Positions 27,843 to 38,049 of a stretch of 64,000 nucleotides of DNA are shown piece after piece; position 1 is the stretch's first letter; the number at the start of each line of letters is the position of its first letter. Below the pieces are notes generated by a model. The model saw nothing but the letters and a program-made list of their open reading frames with translations, was not told where the DNA came from and searched no databases. The position numbers and the translations under genes are program-made. This stretch comes from Aestuariibaculum sediminum (GTDB taxonomy: Bacteria; Bacteroidota; Bacteroidia; Flavobacteriales; Flavobacteriaceae): the NCBI RefSeq assembly GCF_014596945.1, contig NZ_JACVXB010000002.1:186001-250000 (forward strand), read 5' to 3'.

Positions 27843-30800
27843 ATGAGAATTAAACTACATAGCTTGTTCATTATTTTTTTTGCGTTTCAATCAATAAGTT
27901 TAGCGCAGAATGATATAAATGGATTTAAATCATTGAAATTTAGGCAGTATTCATTGAATGATGGGCTGTCACAAAATTCTGTTTTAGCTATCGAACAGGA
28001 TAAAGTTGGTTTTTTATGGTTTGGCACTCGAGATGGTTTAAATCGGTATGATGGTAGAGAATTTCATACTTATAGACATAGCTCTCAAGATTCGCTTAGT
28101 TTAAGTCATAGTCTAATTAAATGTATATACGAGGATGCAAATCAAAACTTGTGGATAGGTACGATTGATGGTTTAAATAAATACAACCAAAATAGCAATT
28201 CCTTTGATAGATTTTATTTTGAAACTATAGATAGTTATGAAAACAATGAAATTTGGAGCATAACTCAAGCAGATGAGTCTTCCTTATGGGTAGGTACAAG
28301 TGGAGGATTAAAAAAGTTAGATCTTATAACCAAAGAGTTTATTTCTTTTAAATATGATGAAAAGGACAATTTCTTTTTTAGAAGTCCAGTGAGGGCTTTA
28401 CTAAGGATTGACAATAAATTATGGATTAAAACAACCGAACAAATTGGTGTTTTTGATGTTTTAACAGGAGTAGTAAAATATTATAATTACCCTGAACACT
28501 CTCCAAAAGAGCTGAATAAAAATAATATTTCGACATTATACCAAGATAAAAATAAAAATATTTGGCTAGGGTTTAAAAATGGATTGGCTCAATTAGATAA
28601 AGAAGATGATACTTTTAGGTTTTTTAAGAATCTTGATAAATTCAATCAATCAAACCTTACTGATGTAAGAAGTATTCAAGAAGATAACAAAGGAAATTTA
28701 TGGGTGGGTACTTATAATGGTCTTTATATAATTAATCTAGCTAAATCTTCAGTTTCGCACTATGTCCATGACGAAAATAACCCCAACAGTCTTAGTCAAA
28801 ATTCTATTTATGATATTTTTAAAGATGAAAAGGGAGATATTTGGTTAGGTACTTATGCAGGAGGTATTAGTTATTTTGATCGGAGCTTTGATGTTTTCAA
28901 ACATTTCGCTTCGGGGGCTAATAATACTAAATTAAATTATGGGGTAGTAAGTTCAATAGTCCAAGATTCTCAAGGCAATTTATGGGTTGGAACAGAAGGA
29001 GGAGGTATTAATTTTTTTGACGCTTCCGAAGGTATATTTAGATATTATATGAATGAACCTAATACCCCTAATAGTTTAAGTGCTAATAATGTAAAAACCA
29101 TCATTCAAGACCAAGAAGGTGGATTTTGGATTGGTACTCATGAGGGCGGATTAAATTATTTAGAATCAACCAAAAAACCATTAAAATTTAAGGTTTATAA
29201 AACTAGTCCAAAGGATACCAATAGTATTAGTGATAATAGGGTAATATCTTTACTGGAAGATACATACGGTAATATTTGGATAGGAACTTCGGGTGGCGGA
29301 ATTAATGTTTTAAACAGGGAATCTGATTCTATATATAGAATTAAGGACGCACAAGGTTGGGTGGGTAAAATTATTTATACCATACACGAAACTTCTGACA
29401 AGAATAAATTACTTATTGGTGGAAATATAGGTTTATGTGAGGTTGATATTCAGAGTAAGAAACTTACAAAAATTAATTATATGGGCAGAAATCCTGAAGC
29501 CCATGCCACCAGAGCTGTTTTGGGTGTTTATGAAGATGAACAGGGGAATCTTTTAATAGGAACAGAAGGAGATGGTCTTTACCATTACAACAGAAAAACA
29601 AAGTCTTCAAAAAAATATGGAACACAGCAAGGGTTACCTAACGACATTATATATGGTATTATCCCAGACGAGCAAAATAATATTTGGCTGAGTACGAATA
29701 ACGGGTTAAGCCGAATTAATCCAGAAACCTTAGAAATTAAAAATTTTAATAGTCAAGATGGATTGCAGAGTAATGAATTTAATTTTGGCGCTTATTTAAA
29801 AAATAAACAGGGAGAATTATTTTTTGGTGGAGCGAATGGTTTTAATGTATTTAACCCTAAAGATATAAAGCAAAACATTTACTTACCGCCAGTTTCAATT
29901 ACTTCCATGCAGGTTAACAATAAACCTTTTCTAAATATTACTAATGAGACGAAGGAAGTTACTTTAAAGTACAATCAAAATATTTTTAATCTAGATTTTA
30001 TAGCATTGAGCTATTCCCAGCCTTTGAAAAATAAGTATGCTTATAAGTTAGATGGGTTTGATGAAAATTGGAATTACATTGGTAACAAAACATCGGCGAC
30101 TTACACAAATATAGACGCCGGAATCTATAATTTTAAAGTAAAAGCCTCTAACAATGATGGCTTATGGAATGATGAAGGAGATTCTTTAATTATTAAAGTG
30201 TTACCTGCCCCTTGGTTTACATGGTGGGCTTATTTACTTTATTTACTCTTGGCATTTGCAATATTTTGGCAAATAAGGAAATATAGTTTAATAAGAATAA
30301 AAGAACGTAACGAATTAAAACAGGAGCGTTTAGAAAAGGAAAGGATAGAAGAAGTCAATAAATTGAAGCTTCAGCTGTTTACCAATATTTCTCATGATTT
30401 TAGAACACCGCTTACTCTAATTATCGGTCCACTGGAACGATTGTTAAAAATTGATGATAGAAATAATTTTATTAGAAAACAGCATGAAATTATGTATAGA
30501 AATGCGAGCATTCTTATGGAATTGATAAATCAGTTGCTGGATTTTAGAAAAAATGAATCTGGTAAGCTAAGTTTAAAAGCCTCAAAAGATAATATTGTTC
30601 CTTTTTTACAAGATATTAAACAGGCATTTAATGAATTGGCAGAAGTAAAACATATTAATTTTAGTTTTTCCAGTACAGAAGAAGAAATAAATGTTTGGTT
30701 TGATAAGACACAACTTAAAAAAGTGGTATTTAATTTGTTATCGAATGCCTTTAAGTTTACGCCTGAACAAGGGACTATTTCATTAAAATTATCCACTGTC

Positions 30801-31946
30801 AGCAAGTATCGAAATGACTCAGAAAAGCAATACCTTAAGATAGAGGTGATTGATAATGGCAAAGGTATACCTAAAAAGAATGTAAAATTTATTTTTGATC
30901 GTTATTATCAATTAGGGGAACGCACTGGTACAGGAATAGGTTTGGCTTTATCAAAAAACTTGGTTGAGTTGCATAAGGGAGTTATTAAAGTAAAAAGTAA
31001 AAAGGGAAAGGGGACTACTTTCAAAGTTTTATTACCATTTGGAAAAGAGCATTTAAGTAAAGATCAAATCAAAAAGCAATCGCAAACTGATCAGTCCGAG
31101 GAGCTTTATAATATCGAAAAATCTGTCTATGTGGAAAAAGAACTAGTCCCTTTTAAACTAGATCAGGAAGAGACCACGGCAATTGATGAATCTTTGGCAA
31201 CTTTATTAATTGTTGAAGATAATTATGATGTCCGCAGTTTTATTAAATCCATTTTTGAAAAATCTTATAATATTTTTGAGGCGCCTAATGGAAAGGAAGC
31301 TATTAGCATAGCTAAAAGACAGGAAATAGATTTGATTATAAGTGATATTATGATGCCAGAAATGGATGGTATGGAACTTTGTGAAACTATTAAAACTAAC
31401 ATTAATACTAGCCATATCCCTATAATATTACTTACAGCCAAAACATCACAAGAATTTCAAAAGGCTGGATTTTCTACAGGTGCAGATGCCTATGTAACTA
31501 AACCTTTTGATGCTGAAATTTTAAAATTGAGAGTAGAGAATATATTGGCCTCAAGAAAAAATCTTATTGATAAATTTAAAAAAGACGTCATACTTCAACC
31601 TAAAGAAATAACTGTAACCTCTGCCGATGAGTTGTTTCTAAAAAAGGCAATAGATTTAGTTGAGGAAAATATGACAAATACTGAGTTTACAATTCAGGAT
31701 TTTATAGAAGGAATGGGTATGAGTCGATCTGTACTTTACAGAAAACTAAAAGCGTTAACAGATCAGTCAACTTCGGAATTTATTAGAACCATAAAATTGA
31801 AAAGGGCCGCACAACTTATTGAGCAAACCCAAATGACTATTTCCGAGATTGCTTTTGATTTGGGTTTTAATGATTTGAAGAATTTTAGATCTTCTTTTCA
31901 GAAATTATTTGATAAGCTACCTTCTGAATTCCGAAACCAGAAATAA
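27843..31946 (+). CDS. Hybrid two-component system regulator (HTCS) of PUL2
   Basis: One-protein sensor and activator in the inner membrane. Signal about 1-22; two seven-bladed periplasmic propellers with repeated WIGT/WVGT-type Reg_prop motifs and a Y_Y_Y domain (about 25-785); a membrane segment (WFTWWAYLLYLLLAF, about 790-810); HisKA with phospho-His851 in ISHDFRTP; HATPase with NLLSNAFKF; a receiver domain with phospho-Asp1168 (ISDIMMPEMDG); and a C-terminal AraC DNA-binding domain (about 1270-1367). The length (1367 aa) is standard. In Bacteroides, such proteins bind the unsaturated disaccharides released by the lyases of their own locus, so an unsaturated uronyl disaccharide is the likely signal here. 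Confidence 0.95.
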   Translation: MRIKLHSLFIIFFAFQSISLAQNDINGFKSLKFRQYSLNDGLSQNSVLAIEQDKVGFLWFGTRDGLNRYDGREFHTYRHSSQDSLSLSHSLIKCIYEDANQNLWIGTIDGLNKYNQNSNSFDRFYFETIDSYENNEIWSITQADESSLWVGTSGGLKKLDLITKEFISFKYDEKDNFFFRSPVRALLRIDNKLWIKTTEQIGVFDVLTGVVKYYNYPEHSPKELNKNNISTLYQDKNKNIWLGFKNGLAQLDKEDDTFRFFKNLDKFNQSNLTDVRSIQEDNKGNLWVGTYNGLYIINLAKSSVSHYVHDENNPNSLSQNSIYDIFKDEKGDIWLGTYAGGISYFDRSFDVFKHFASGANNTKLNYGVVSSIVQDSQGNLWVGTEGGGINFFDASEGIFRYYMNEPNTPNSLSANNVKTIIQDQEGGFWIGTHEGGLNYLESTKKPLKFKVYKTSPKDTNSISDNRVISLLEDTYGNIWIGTSGGGINVLNRESDSIYRIKDAQGWVGKIIYTIHETSDKNKLLIGGNIGLCEVDIQSKKLTKINYMGRNPEAHATRAVLGVYEDEQGNLLIGTEGDGLYHYNRKTKSSKKYGTQQGLPNDIIYGIIPDEQNNIWLSTNNGLSRINPETLEIKNFNSQDGLQSNEFNFGAYLKNKQGELFFGGANGFNVFNPKDIKQNIYLPPVSITSMQVNNKPFLNITNETKEVTLKYNQNIFNLDFIALSYSQPLKNKYAYKLDGFDENWNYIGNKTSATYTNIDAGIYNFKVKASNNDGLWNDEGDSLIIKVLPAPWFTWWAYLLYLLLAFAIFWQIRKYSLIRIKERNELKQERLEKERIEEVNKLKLQLFTNISHDFRTPLTLIIGPLERLLKIDDRNNFIRKQHEIMYRNASILMELINQLLDFRKNESGKLSLKASKDNIVPFLQDIKQAFNELAEVKHINFSFSSTEEEINVWFDKTQLKKVVFNLLSNAFKFTPEQGTISLKLSTVSKYRNDSEKQYLKIEVIDNGKGIPKKNVKFIFDRYYQLGERTGTGIGLALSKNLVELHKGVIKVKSKKGKGTTFKVLLPFGKEHLSKDQIKKQSQTDQSEELYNIEKSVYVEKELVPFKLDQEETTAIDESLATLLIVEDNYDVRSFIKSIFEKSYNIFEAPNGKEAISIAKRQEIDLIISDIMMPEMDGMELCETIKTNINTSHIPIILLTAKTSQEFQKAGFSTGADAYVTKPFDAEILKLRVENILASRKNLIDKFKKDVILQPKEITVTSADELFLKKAIDLVEENMTNTEFTIQDFIEGMGMSRSVLYRKLKALTDQSTSEFIRTIKLKRAAQLIEQTQMTISEIAFDLGFNDLKNFRSSFQKLFDKLPSEFRNQK

Positions 31947-31996
31947 TAGGAATTTTACCATGAGAGCCCGTCTTTATTGAGCTTTTTTACTAATTT

Positions 31997-32063
31997 GAAC
32001 AGGAAACCTCGGTTAAATAAGCATATACCCCCCTTTATTCTCCGTAATTGATTTATAAGTTTG
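31997..32063 (+). promoter_or_regulatory. Promoter region of the PUL2 susC operon with C-rich boxes
   Basis: A 40-bp block starting GAACAG, with TTAAAT in the middle (32012-32017) and CCCCCC (32028-32033), resembles 39158-39200 before GH88 in the same order and spacing. A -7 like TAAGTTTG lies at 32056-32063, about 37 bp before the susC ATG. This layout suggests activator binding just upstream of the promoter. Confidence 0.5.
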
Positions 32064-32100
32064 GGTATGAATAAATCAAACACAAACAAAACTTAATTTA

Positions 32101-35100
32101 ATGACTAAAATGAAAAATCAGTTAAAGCTGTTTTCAGCAAAATTTAGCAGCAGGAATACAATGCATATTGTTTTTCTGTTAATAATGGTAATTAGTAGCC
32201 TTTCTGCTTATGCCCAGGTAAAGACAGTTACTGGTACCGTTGTAGATGAGATTGGATTGCCACTTCCTGGAGTAAATTTGGTTGAGAAGGGGACAAAAAA
32301 TGGAGTGAGTACAGATTTTGATGGAAACTTTTCGATACAAGTAACTCCGGAATCTGTTTTGGTCTTTACTTTTATGGGATACAAAACCATTGAGATTACT
32401 GTAGGGCAACAGTCTAAAATAAGCGTAAGCATGGCTCCCGATTTACAGCAGTTAGAAGCCACTGTTGTTGTTGGGTATGGATCGGTAAAAAGAAAGGATT
32501 TAACAGGCTCAGTGGCATCAGTAAATATGGATAAATTAAAGGAAGCTCCTGTTGCAAACTTTGATCAGGCTTTGGCTGGTCGTGTAACAGGCGTACAAGT
32601 AGGAGCCGATACAGGAGAGCCTGGTGCAGGATTAGAAATTACTATCCGAGGAAAAAATACGGTTAATGGGGATAATTCACCGCTTTATGTTCTAGATGGG
32701 TTTATTATTGAGGATTTTAATCCTGGTATTTTAAACCCAACGGATATTCAAAGTATTGATATTTTAAAAGATGCTTCGGCCACAGCTATTTATGGAGCAC
32801 GTGGAGCAAATGGAGTGGTTTTAATAACTACTAAGCAATCTAAATTAGGAAAGACAAAAGTTACTTACGAATCGCGATTAGATGTAAAGAATGTAGCTAA
32901 TAAATTAAATGTGTTACCAGCATATGAAGCAGTAAAATTAGCTGAAGAAATTAACCCGATTGGTGCGGCGTCTCGTTTTTATGTAGATGACAATGATAAT
33001 GTTGTTGGAAGTCTTGAGGATTACAGAAATTCACCTTCGGTTAACTGGCAGGATGAAGCATTTAGAACAGGATTTTCAAAATCACACACACTTAAATTAG
33101 GAAGTGGTACCGATGTAACAAAGTTAAATGCTTCATTAAATATGTTAAACGATGAAGGGACCTTACTAAAATCTGAATACAAGAAAATAAATGGTAGGTT
33201 AAACTTAAGACATAAAATAAATAAAAAATTAGATGCAACGTTAAATGTGATTTATGCCAATACGCAGCTTCAGGGATTAGACACAAAGGGTAATACTGCC
33301 TATTCGTTCATGAGAAACCTAATTACATATCCTAATGTAGTCAATAAATTTAAAGATTACGGAGATGCTAATCCGCTTTATGGAATAAATACAGATGAAT
33401 TTGATATTAATAATATTTTCAGCTGGCACCCTATAGTCTCATTAAATAATGAATACAGAAAAAGGGAAACCAATCAATTTATATCTAATCTTGCTTTGCG
33501 CTATAAAGTGATACCAAGTCTTACATTCGAATCAAAAGGTAGTTATAATGGAGATTTTAGAAGAACAGGTATTTTTAATAACAGTAATACGGTATATGGT
33601 AGGTTAATTAACCCTATAAATGGAATTAACGGAACCATGGATTATCAGAATTATAAAACGCTGTCGGCTATTAATACTTTAACTTTTAATAAGACTTTTG
33701 GGAAACATGATGTAAACGTATTGGTAGGGCATTCACTTAACGTAAGAACGATTACAAGAAGTTTTACCCGAGCGATTCAAATTCCACAATATGCCGAAAG
33801 TCAGGGAATCAATTCACTGGATGAGGGAACACTATCAACTACCGATGATATTAATGGAAGTGAGAAATCAAGAATAGAGTCACTTATGGCAAGAGCAAAT
33901 TATTCATTTGCAAATAAATATTTATTAACGGCATCCATCAGGCGTGATGGCTCTTCAAGATTTGCACCAGGTCACAATATTGGATATTTCCCTTCTTTGG
34001 CATTAGCTTGGAAAGCTGAAGAGGAGTCGTTTATTAAAAGTTTAGGATTCATATCTCAGATGAAATTTAAGGCTGGATATGGTAAAACGGGTAATGACAG
34101 AATACCAGGGGAAGCCAGATTCGATTTATTTACTTCAGATTTAGCATCCTACTATATTGATGGATCCGAGGTGTTAGGCCAAAGACCAACCTCTTCTGGA
34201 GCTAATCCTAATGTGCAGTGGGAAATAACAGAAATGTATAATGCCGGCGTTGATCTAGGTTTTTTTGACGGAAGAATATCAACAACCGTTGAGGTATATG
34301 AGAAAAATACGGAAGATTTGCTAATTAATGCGGATACGCCTCCAACTTTGGGAATTAGTACTATATGGAAAAACAGTGGAACGGTTAGAAATAGAGGTTT
34401 GGAAATAGCTCTAAGTACCATAAACATTGATAAAAAGAATTTTAAATGGGTAACAGATTTCAATATTTCTTTTAATGAGAATAGAGTAATGTCTTTGCCA
34501 GATGGTAAACCTATATTCGGAAACCCAAGGTATTATCAAAGATATAATTCTAACCAGTTTATTGTTCAGGAAGGACAGCCTTTAGGTAATATGTTTGGTT
34601 ATATTTCAGATGGCGTATATCAACCTGAAGACTTCGTAAACTATAATCCAGATGATGCTACACATGTTTTAAAAGCAGGACAACCAGATTATGATGGAGG
34701 TTCGGCTATTCGCCAGCCAGGAGACGAAAAATATAAAGATTTAAATGGTGACGGAAAAATAACAGCAGATGACAAAACAGTAATAGGCAATGGTTTACCA
34801 GAACATTTTGGCGGTTTAGGAAATACATTTTCTTATAAAGGTTTTGACTTAAGCGTGTTCTTTCAATGGTCCTATGGAAATGATATATTAAATGCCAACC
34901 GACTTATTTTTGAAGAAATGGCTTATTATGCGCAAAATCAATATGCGACCGTAATTAATAGATGGACGCCAACAAATCAAAATACAGATTTGTTTAGAGC
35001 TGGTGGAAGAGGCTTTGAAGATGTTTCATCACGAGTAATTGAAGATGGTAGTTATATTCGTTTAAAAACAATTAACCTGTCTTATAATTTTTCTAAGGAC

Positions 35101-35289
35101 CTGGCCGAAAAGCTAAGCTTAAATGCGGCTTCTATTTATTTGTCTGCACAGAATTTAATTACCTGGACAAATTATAGCGGCTTTGATCCCGATGTATCGG
35201 TTAATAGGTCTCCAATTATGCCAGGTGTTGACTATTCGTCTTATCCTGTTACAAGAACAGTTAGTCTTGGTCTTAATTTAACTTTTTAA
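32101..35289 (+). CDS. susC: SusC-like TonB-dependent receptor (PUL2)
   Basis: Outer-membrane oligosaccharide importer of 1062 residues. A signal peptide ends near AYAQ, then a carboxypeptidase-D-like repeat (about 40-115, LPLPGVNLVEKGTKNG), a plug with the SusC signature (SIDILKDASATAIYGARGAN) and a barrel ending in LNLTF. Unlike the PUL1 receptor it has no STN domain, in keeping with control by the HTCS gene just upstream. susD follows after 10 bp. Confidence 0.95.
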   Translation: MTKMKNQLKLFSAKFSSRNTMHIVFLLIMVISSLSAYAQVKTVTGTVVDEIGLPLPGVNLVEKGTKNGVSTDFDGNFSIQVTPESVLVFTFMGYKTIEITVGQQSKISVSMAPDLQQLEATVVVGYGSVKRKDLTGSVASVNMDKLKEAPVANFDQALAGRVTGVQVGADTGEPGAGLEITIRGKNTVNGDNSPLYVLDGFIIEDFNPGILNPTDIQSIDILKDASATAIYGARGANGVVLITTKQSKLGKTKVTYESRLDVKNVANKLNVLPAYEAVKLAEEINPIGAASRFYVDDNDNVVGSLEDYRNSPSVNWQDEAFRTGFSKSHTLKLGSGTDVTKLNASLNMLNDEGTLLKSEYKKINGRLNLRHKINKKLDATLNVIYANTQLQGLDTKGNTAYSFMRNLITYPNVVNKFKDYGDANPLYGINTDEFDINNIFSWHPIVSLNNEYRKRETNQFISNLALRYKVIPSLTFESKGSYNGDFRRTGIFNNSNTVYGRLINPINGINGTMDYQNYKTLSAINTLTFNKTFGKHDVNVLVGHSLNVRTITRSFTRAIQIPQYAESQGINSLDEGTLSTTDDINGSEKSRIESLMARANYSFANKYLLTASIRRDGSSRFAPGHNIGYFPSLALAWKAEEESFIKSLGFISQMKFKAGYGKTGNDRIPGEARFDLFTSDLASYYIDGSEVLGQRPTSSGANPNVQWEITEMYNAGVDLGFFDGRISTTVEVYEKNTEDLLINADTPPTLGISTIWKNSGTVRNRGLEIALSTINIDKKNFKWVTDFNISFNENRVMSLPDGKPIFGNPRYYQRYNSNQFIVQEGQPLGNMFGYISDGVYQPEDFVNYNPDDATHVLKAGQPDYDGGSAIRQPGDEKYKDLNGDGKITADDKTVIGNGLPEHFGGLGNTFSYKGFDLSVFFQWSYGNDILNANRLIFEEMAYYAQNQYATVINRWTPTNQNTDLFRAGGRGFEDVSSRVIEDGSYIRLKTINLSYNFSKDLAEKLSLNAASIYLSAQNLITWTNYSGFDPDVSVNRSPIMPGVDYSSYPVTRTVSLGLNLTF

Positions 35290-35299
35290 ACGCGCAATC

Positions 35300-36883
35300 A
35301 TGAAAATAAAGAATATAATATTTACAATATGTTGTTTTTTCGTCATTTTTAGTTGTGATGATAAACTCGATATTTTACCACAGGATGGGTTAGGGTCAGC
35401 AACCCTATATCAAAATGAAGCAGGAGCCACGGCAGGATTAATGGGGGTATATAGTAGGGTGGTGAGAGCTTATAGAGAATCTGTTATTAATGCAATGTAT
35501 CCATCAGCTGGAACCGATGAAGGTTTTGAAAATAGAAGTGTTAATCGTTTTTATTTAGAAAATAGTTTTTCCAGCAATAATTCAGATGTTCTTGATGCTT
35601 GGACTTTGCTTTATGAAGGCGTAAATGCAGCGAATGTTATGCTTGTAGAGGTTAATAACTCTGAAGGTTTAACTGATGCACAGAAAGTAGCATTTACAGC
35701 TGAAGCTCGTTTTATTAGGGCTTATTTATATTTCGATTTACAAAGAAACTTTGGTGGTTTAGAGGGTATTCCCTTGCCCACAGAAACAACAATAAAACAA
35801 TTATTACCAAGAACCAAAGGAGTAGATGTGTATAAACAAATCATTTCAGATTTGGAATATGCCGAAGCTAACTTAAAAGACATTCAAGAAGTGGCACCTG
35901 GTCGGGCAAGTAAATCTGCAGCTCAGGGGTTATTAGCAAGAGTTTGTCTTTATCGAGCAGGAGAACCGTTTGCTAACGATGGGGACTACTATACAAAAGC
36001 AAGAGATTGGGCTAAAAAAGTTATGGATAACGGTTACCATGAGTTAAACTCTAGTTATGAGGATGTCTTCAATAAATTAGCACAAGAACAGTATGATACT
36101 AAGGAAGTGTTGTTTCAAATAGGTTTTTTCTTTGGAAATCAGGATCAGCAACAATCAGGGAAGTTAGGCTCCACAATTGGGTTTAGAGTGGATGATGGTT
36201 CATGTAATAACAGAGGCTTTGGATTAATTTCAGCAACGATATCATTAACAGATGCCTATAGAAATGATGCAAATGATGAACGTGGGCTATGGAATGTTTC
36301 TCCTTATTACATTCCAAGAAACAATAATTGTGAATTCGCAACTTCGTTTAATCAATTGGCTTATGCGGCATCAAAATATCGTCGTTTACTAGAGTCTGGA
36401 GGAACAGGTAGTTATGGACCGCATCACTGGCCAGTGTTAAGATATGCCGATGTTTTGTTAATGTATGCAGAAGCTGAAAATCAATTAAATCCAGGATCGA
36501 CTGAAGCTTTAAATGCTGTAAATAAAGTTAGAAACAGAGCTCATGCAACACCCATAACAGGCACAATTACAACCGAATTGATTCAGGAAGAACGTCGATT
36601 GGAGTTATGTTTTGAAGGCTTACGTAAGTATGATTTAATTCGATGGGGAGTTATGCAAGAAAAAGTGCAGGAAACTATACAGGCTTTACAGGCGGCCGAT
36701 GGAACAGAAAATACTGATTGGCCACTATATGGAACGGGTGTGCCTGCCACCAGAACAAATACCCTACAAGGATATTATTTGGATAGTTATATGAATTATG
36801 ATGATAGTAAGCATAAACTTTTACCTATTCCAGAACAAGAGTTAGGAGCGAACGATTTGGTAATTCAGAATCCAAATTGGTAG
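35300..36883 (+). CDS. susD: SusD/RagB-like surface glycan-binding lipoprotein (PUL2)
   Basis: Partner of the preceding SusC. Lipoprotein signal with Cys19 (IFSCDDKLD). Typical SusD blocks: AEARFIRAYLYFDLQRNFGG, VLRYADVLLMYAEAENQL, VNKVRNRA, and RRLELCFEGLRKYDLIRWG near the C-terminus, with a final QNPNW. The length (527 aa) is normal. It binds the oligosaccharide at the cell surface and closes over the SusC barrel. Confidence 0.95.
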   Translation: MKIKNIIFTICCFFVIFSCDDKLDILPQDGLGSATLYQNEAGATAGLMGVYSRVVRAYRESVINAMYPSAGTDEGFENRSVNRFYLENSFSSNNSDVLDAWTLLYEGVNAANVMLVEVNNSEGLTDAQKVAFTAEARFIRAYLYFDLQRNFGGLEGIPLPTETTIKQLLPRTKGVDVYKQIISDLEYAEANLKDIQEVAPGRASKSAAQGLLARVCLYRAGEPFANDGDYYTKARDWAKKVMDNGYHELNSSYEDVFNKLAQEQYDTKEVLFQIGFFFGNQDQQQSGKLGSTIGFRVDDGSCNNRGFGLISATISLTDAYRNDANDERGLWNVSPYYIPRNNNCEFATSFNQLAYAASKYRRLLESGGTGSYGPHHWPVLRYADVLLMYAEAENQLNPGSTEALNAVNKVRNRAHATPITGTITTELIQEERRLELCFEGLRKYDLIRWGVMQEKVQETIQALQAADGTENTDWPLYGTGVPATRTNTLQGYYLDSYMNYDDSKHKLLPIPEQELGANDLVIQNPNW

Positions 36884-36911
36884 TAAAATGATAATTTTAA
36901 ACAAATAGACA

Positions 36912-37841
36912 ATGAAGAGTTTTAATATAATAGTAGTATTTTTAATAGTAGCTACATCCTTGATTCAAAGTTGTGATAATTTAGAAGAGGTATCTACCCC
37001 TGAATTCAAAGTAATACTTAATTCGCTTGAGGTTAAGGCAGGCGAACCAGTAATGTTTACGGTAAGTAATGCTCCGGATTTTTTGAAGTTTTATTCAGGC
37101 GAATTTGGACATCAATATAAATACAAGGACAGAACCAATGCAGAAGGTACTGTAACTATGTCGTTTGAAAATTCTCAAAAATGGGGATTAGGTTCTAATG
37201 CTAAAGATACGTTCACCGTTTGGTACTCTAAAGATTATGATGGTTCTGGAACTCCGGAGGCTGTGAATAGTGCTACTTGGATAGAAATAACAGATCGATT
37301 TGATATTTCTACACGGTACGATTTTACCTTTCAAAGTTCAGGTATTGTTGATATTACAGATTTAGCTGATGGCAATACTATTTATTTTGGTTTCAGATAT
37401 TTTTCTGATAATGTAGTAGATCGTGGAGCTGAATGGTATTTCAATGATTTAAGTATTCAGATGGATGTAGAAGAAGCTCCAGCTCCCTTGACCGTTGCAG
37501 ATGAGACTACACCTGGATTCACTCCAGTGGATGTGCAGGGTGTTGTTGATGCCTGGAATGCTGCGAAGTGGTACTGGGATTCAGGTAAAGGACATTGGAG
37601 AATGCGTGGTAACAGCGACAGAATAGTTAATGAAGATTGGTTAATTACTAATGCAATTAATTTAACTGCTGTAAATCCAGATATGGGGATTAATTTAAAA
37701 TCATATTCAACATTGTTAAATAATTTCGAGTATACATATGCAACCCCAGGAGTATATACTGTTACTATGGTCGGTAACAATACTACAATTTATGGAAATA
37801 AGGAAAAAGTAGAACAATTTACAATTAAAGTAATAGAGTAA
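36912..37841 (+). CDS. DUF5017-type surface lipoprotein (SusE-position glycan-binding protein)
   Basis: Lipoprotein (Cys21, IQSCDNLEE) in the third position of the susCD operon, where surface glycan-binding proteins normally sit. After a beta-sandwich stretch with DFLKFYSGEFGHQYKY, which recalls DUF5017, the rest is beta-rich and ends in a PKD-like strand pattern (YATPGVYTVTMVGNN). No enzyme motifs are seen. It probably helps recruit the polysaccharide. The susD-to-gene gap is 28 bp and a terminator follows. Confidence 0.75.
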   Translation: MKSFNIIVVFLIVATSLIQSCDNLEEVSTPEFKVILNSLEVKAGEPVMFTVSNAPDFLKFYSGEFGHQYKYKDRTNAEGTVTMSFENSQKWGLGSNAKDTFTVWYSKDYDGSGTPEAVNSATWIEITDRFDISTRYDFTFQSSGIVDITDLADGNTIYFGFRYFSDNVVDRGAEWYFNDLSIQMDVEEAPAPLTVADETTPGFTPVDVQGVVDAWNAAKWYWDSGKGHWRMRGNSDRIVNEDWLITNAINLTAVNPDMGINLKSYSTLLNNFEYTYATPGVYTVTMVGNNTTIYGNKEKVEQFTIKVIE

Positions 37842-37868
37842 ACACTCATTTATTTGTAATTTGGTAAG

Positions 37869-37903
37869 ACCGGTATTGTTTATAATAATGCCGGTTTTTT
37901 TTT
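37869..37903 (+). terminator. Intrinsic terminator after the susCD-DUF5017 operon
   Basis: Stem 37869-37877 with 37887-37895 (one G-T pair), followed by a run of nine T. It ends the operon 28 bp after the DUF5017 stop. Confidence 0.85.
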
Positions 37904-38049
37904 AATGTAGTTTGTGATGAATTTGTTTGAAATGGGCATTGTAAACTATAATTGAATAGGAAACCCCTCTTGTTAGAATAGCTAGGCACGTTAAATTCGT
38001 GTTGAAGTGAAGTAATTTTATCTCGGAAGAATAACTAAAAACTTTAATC

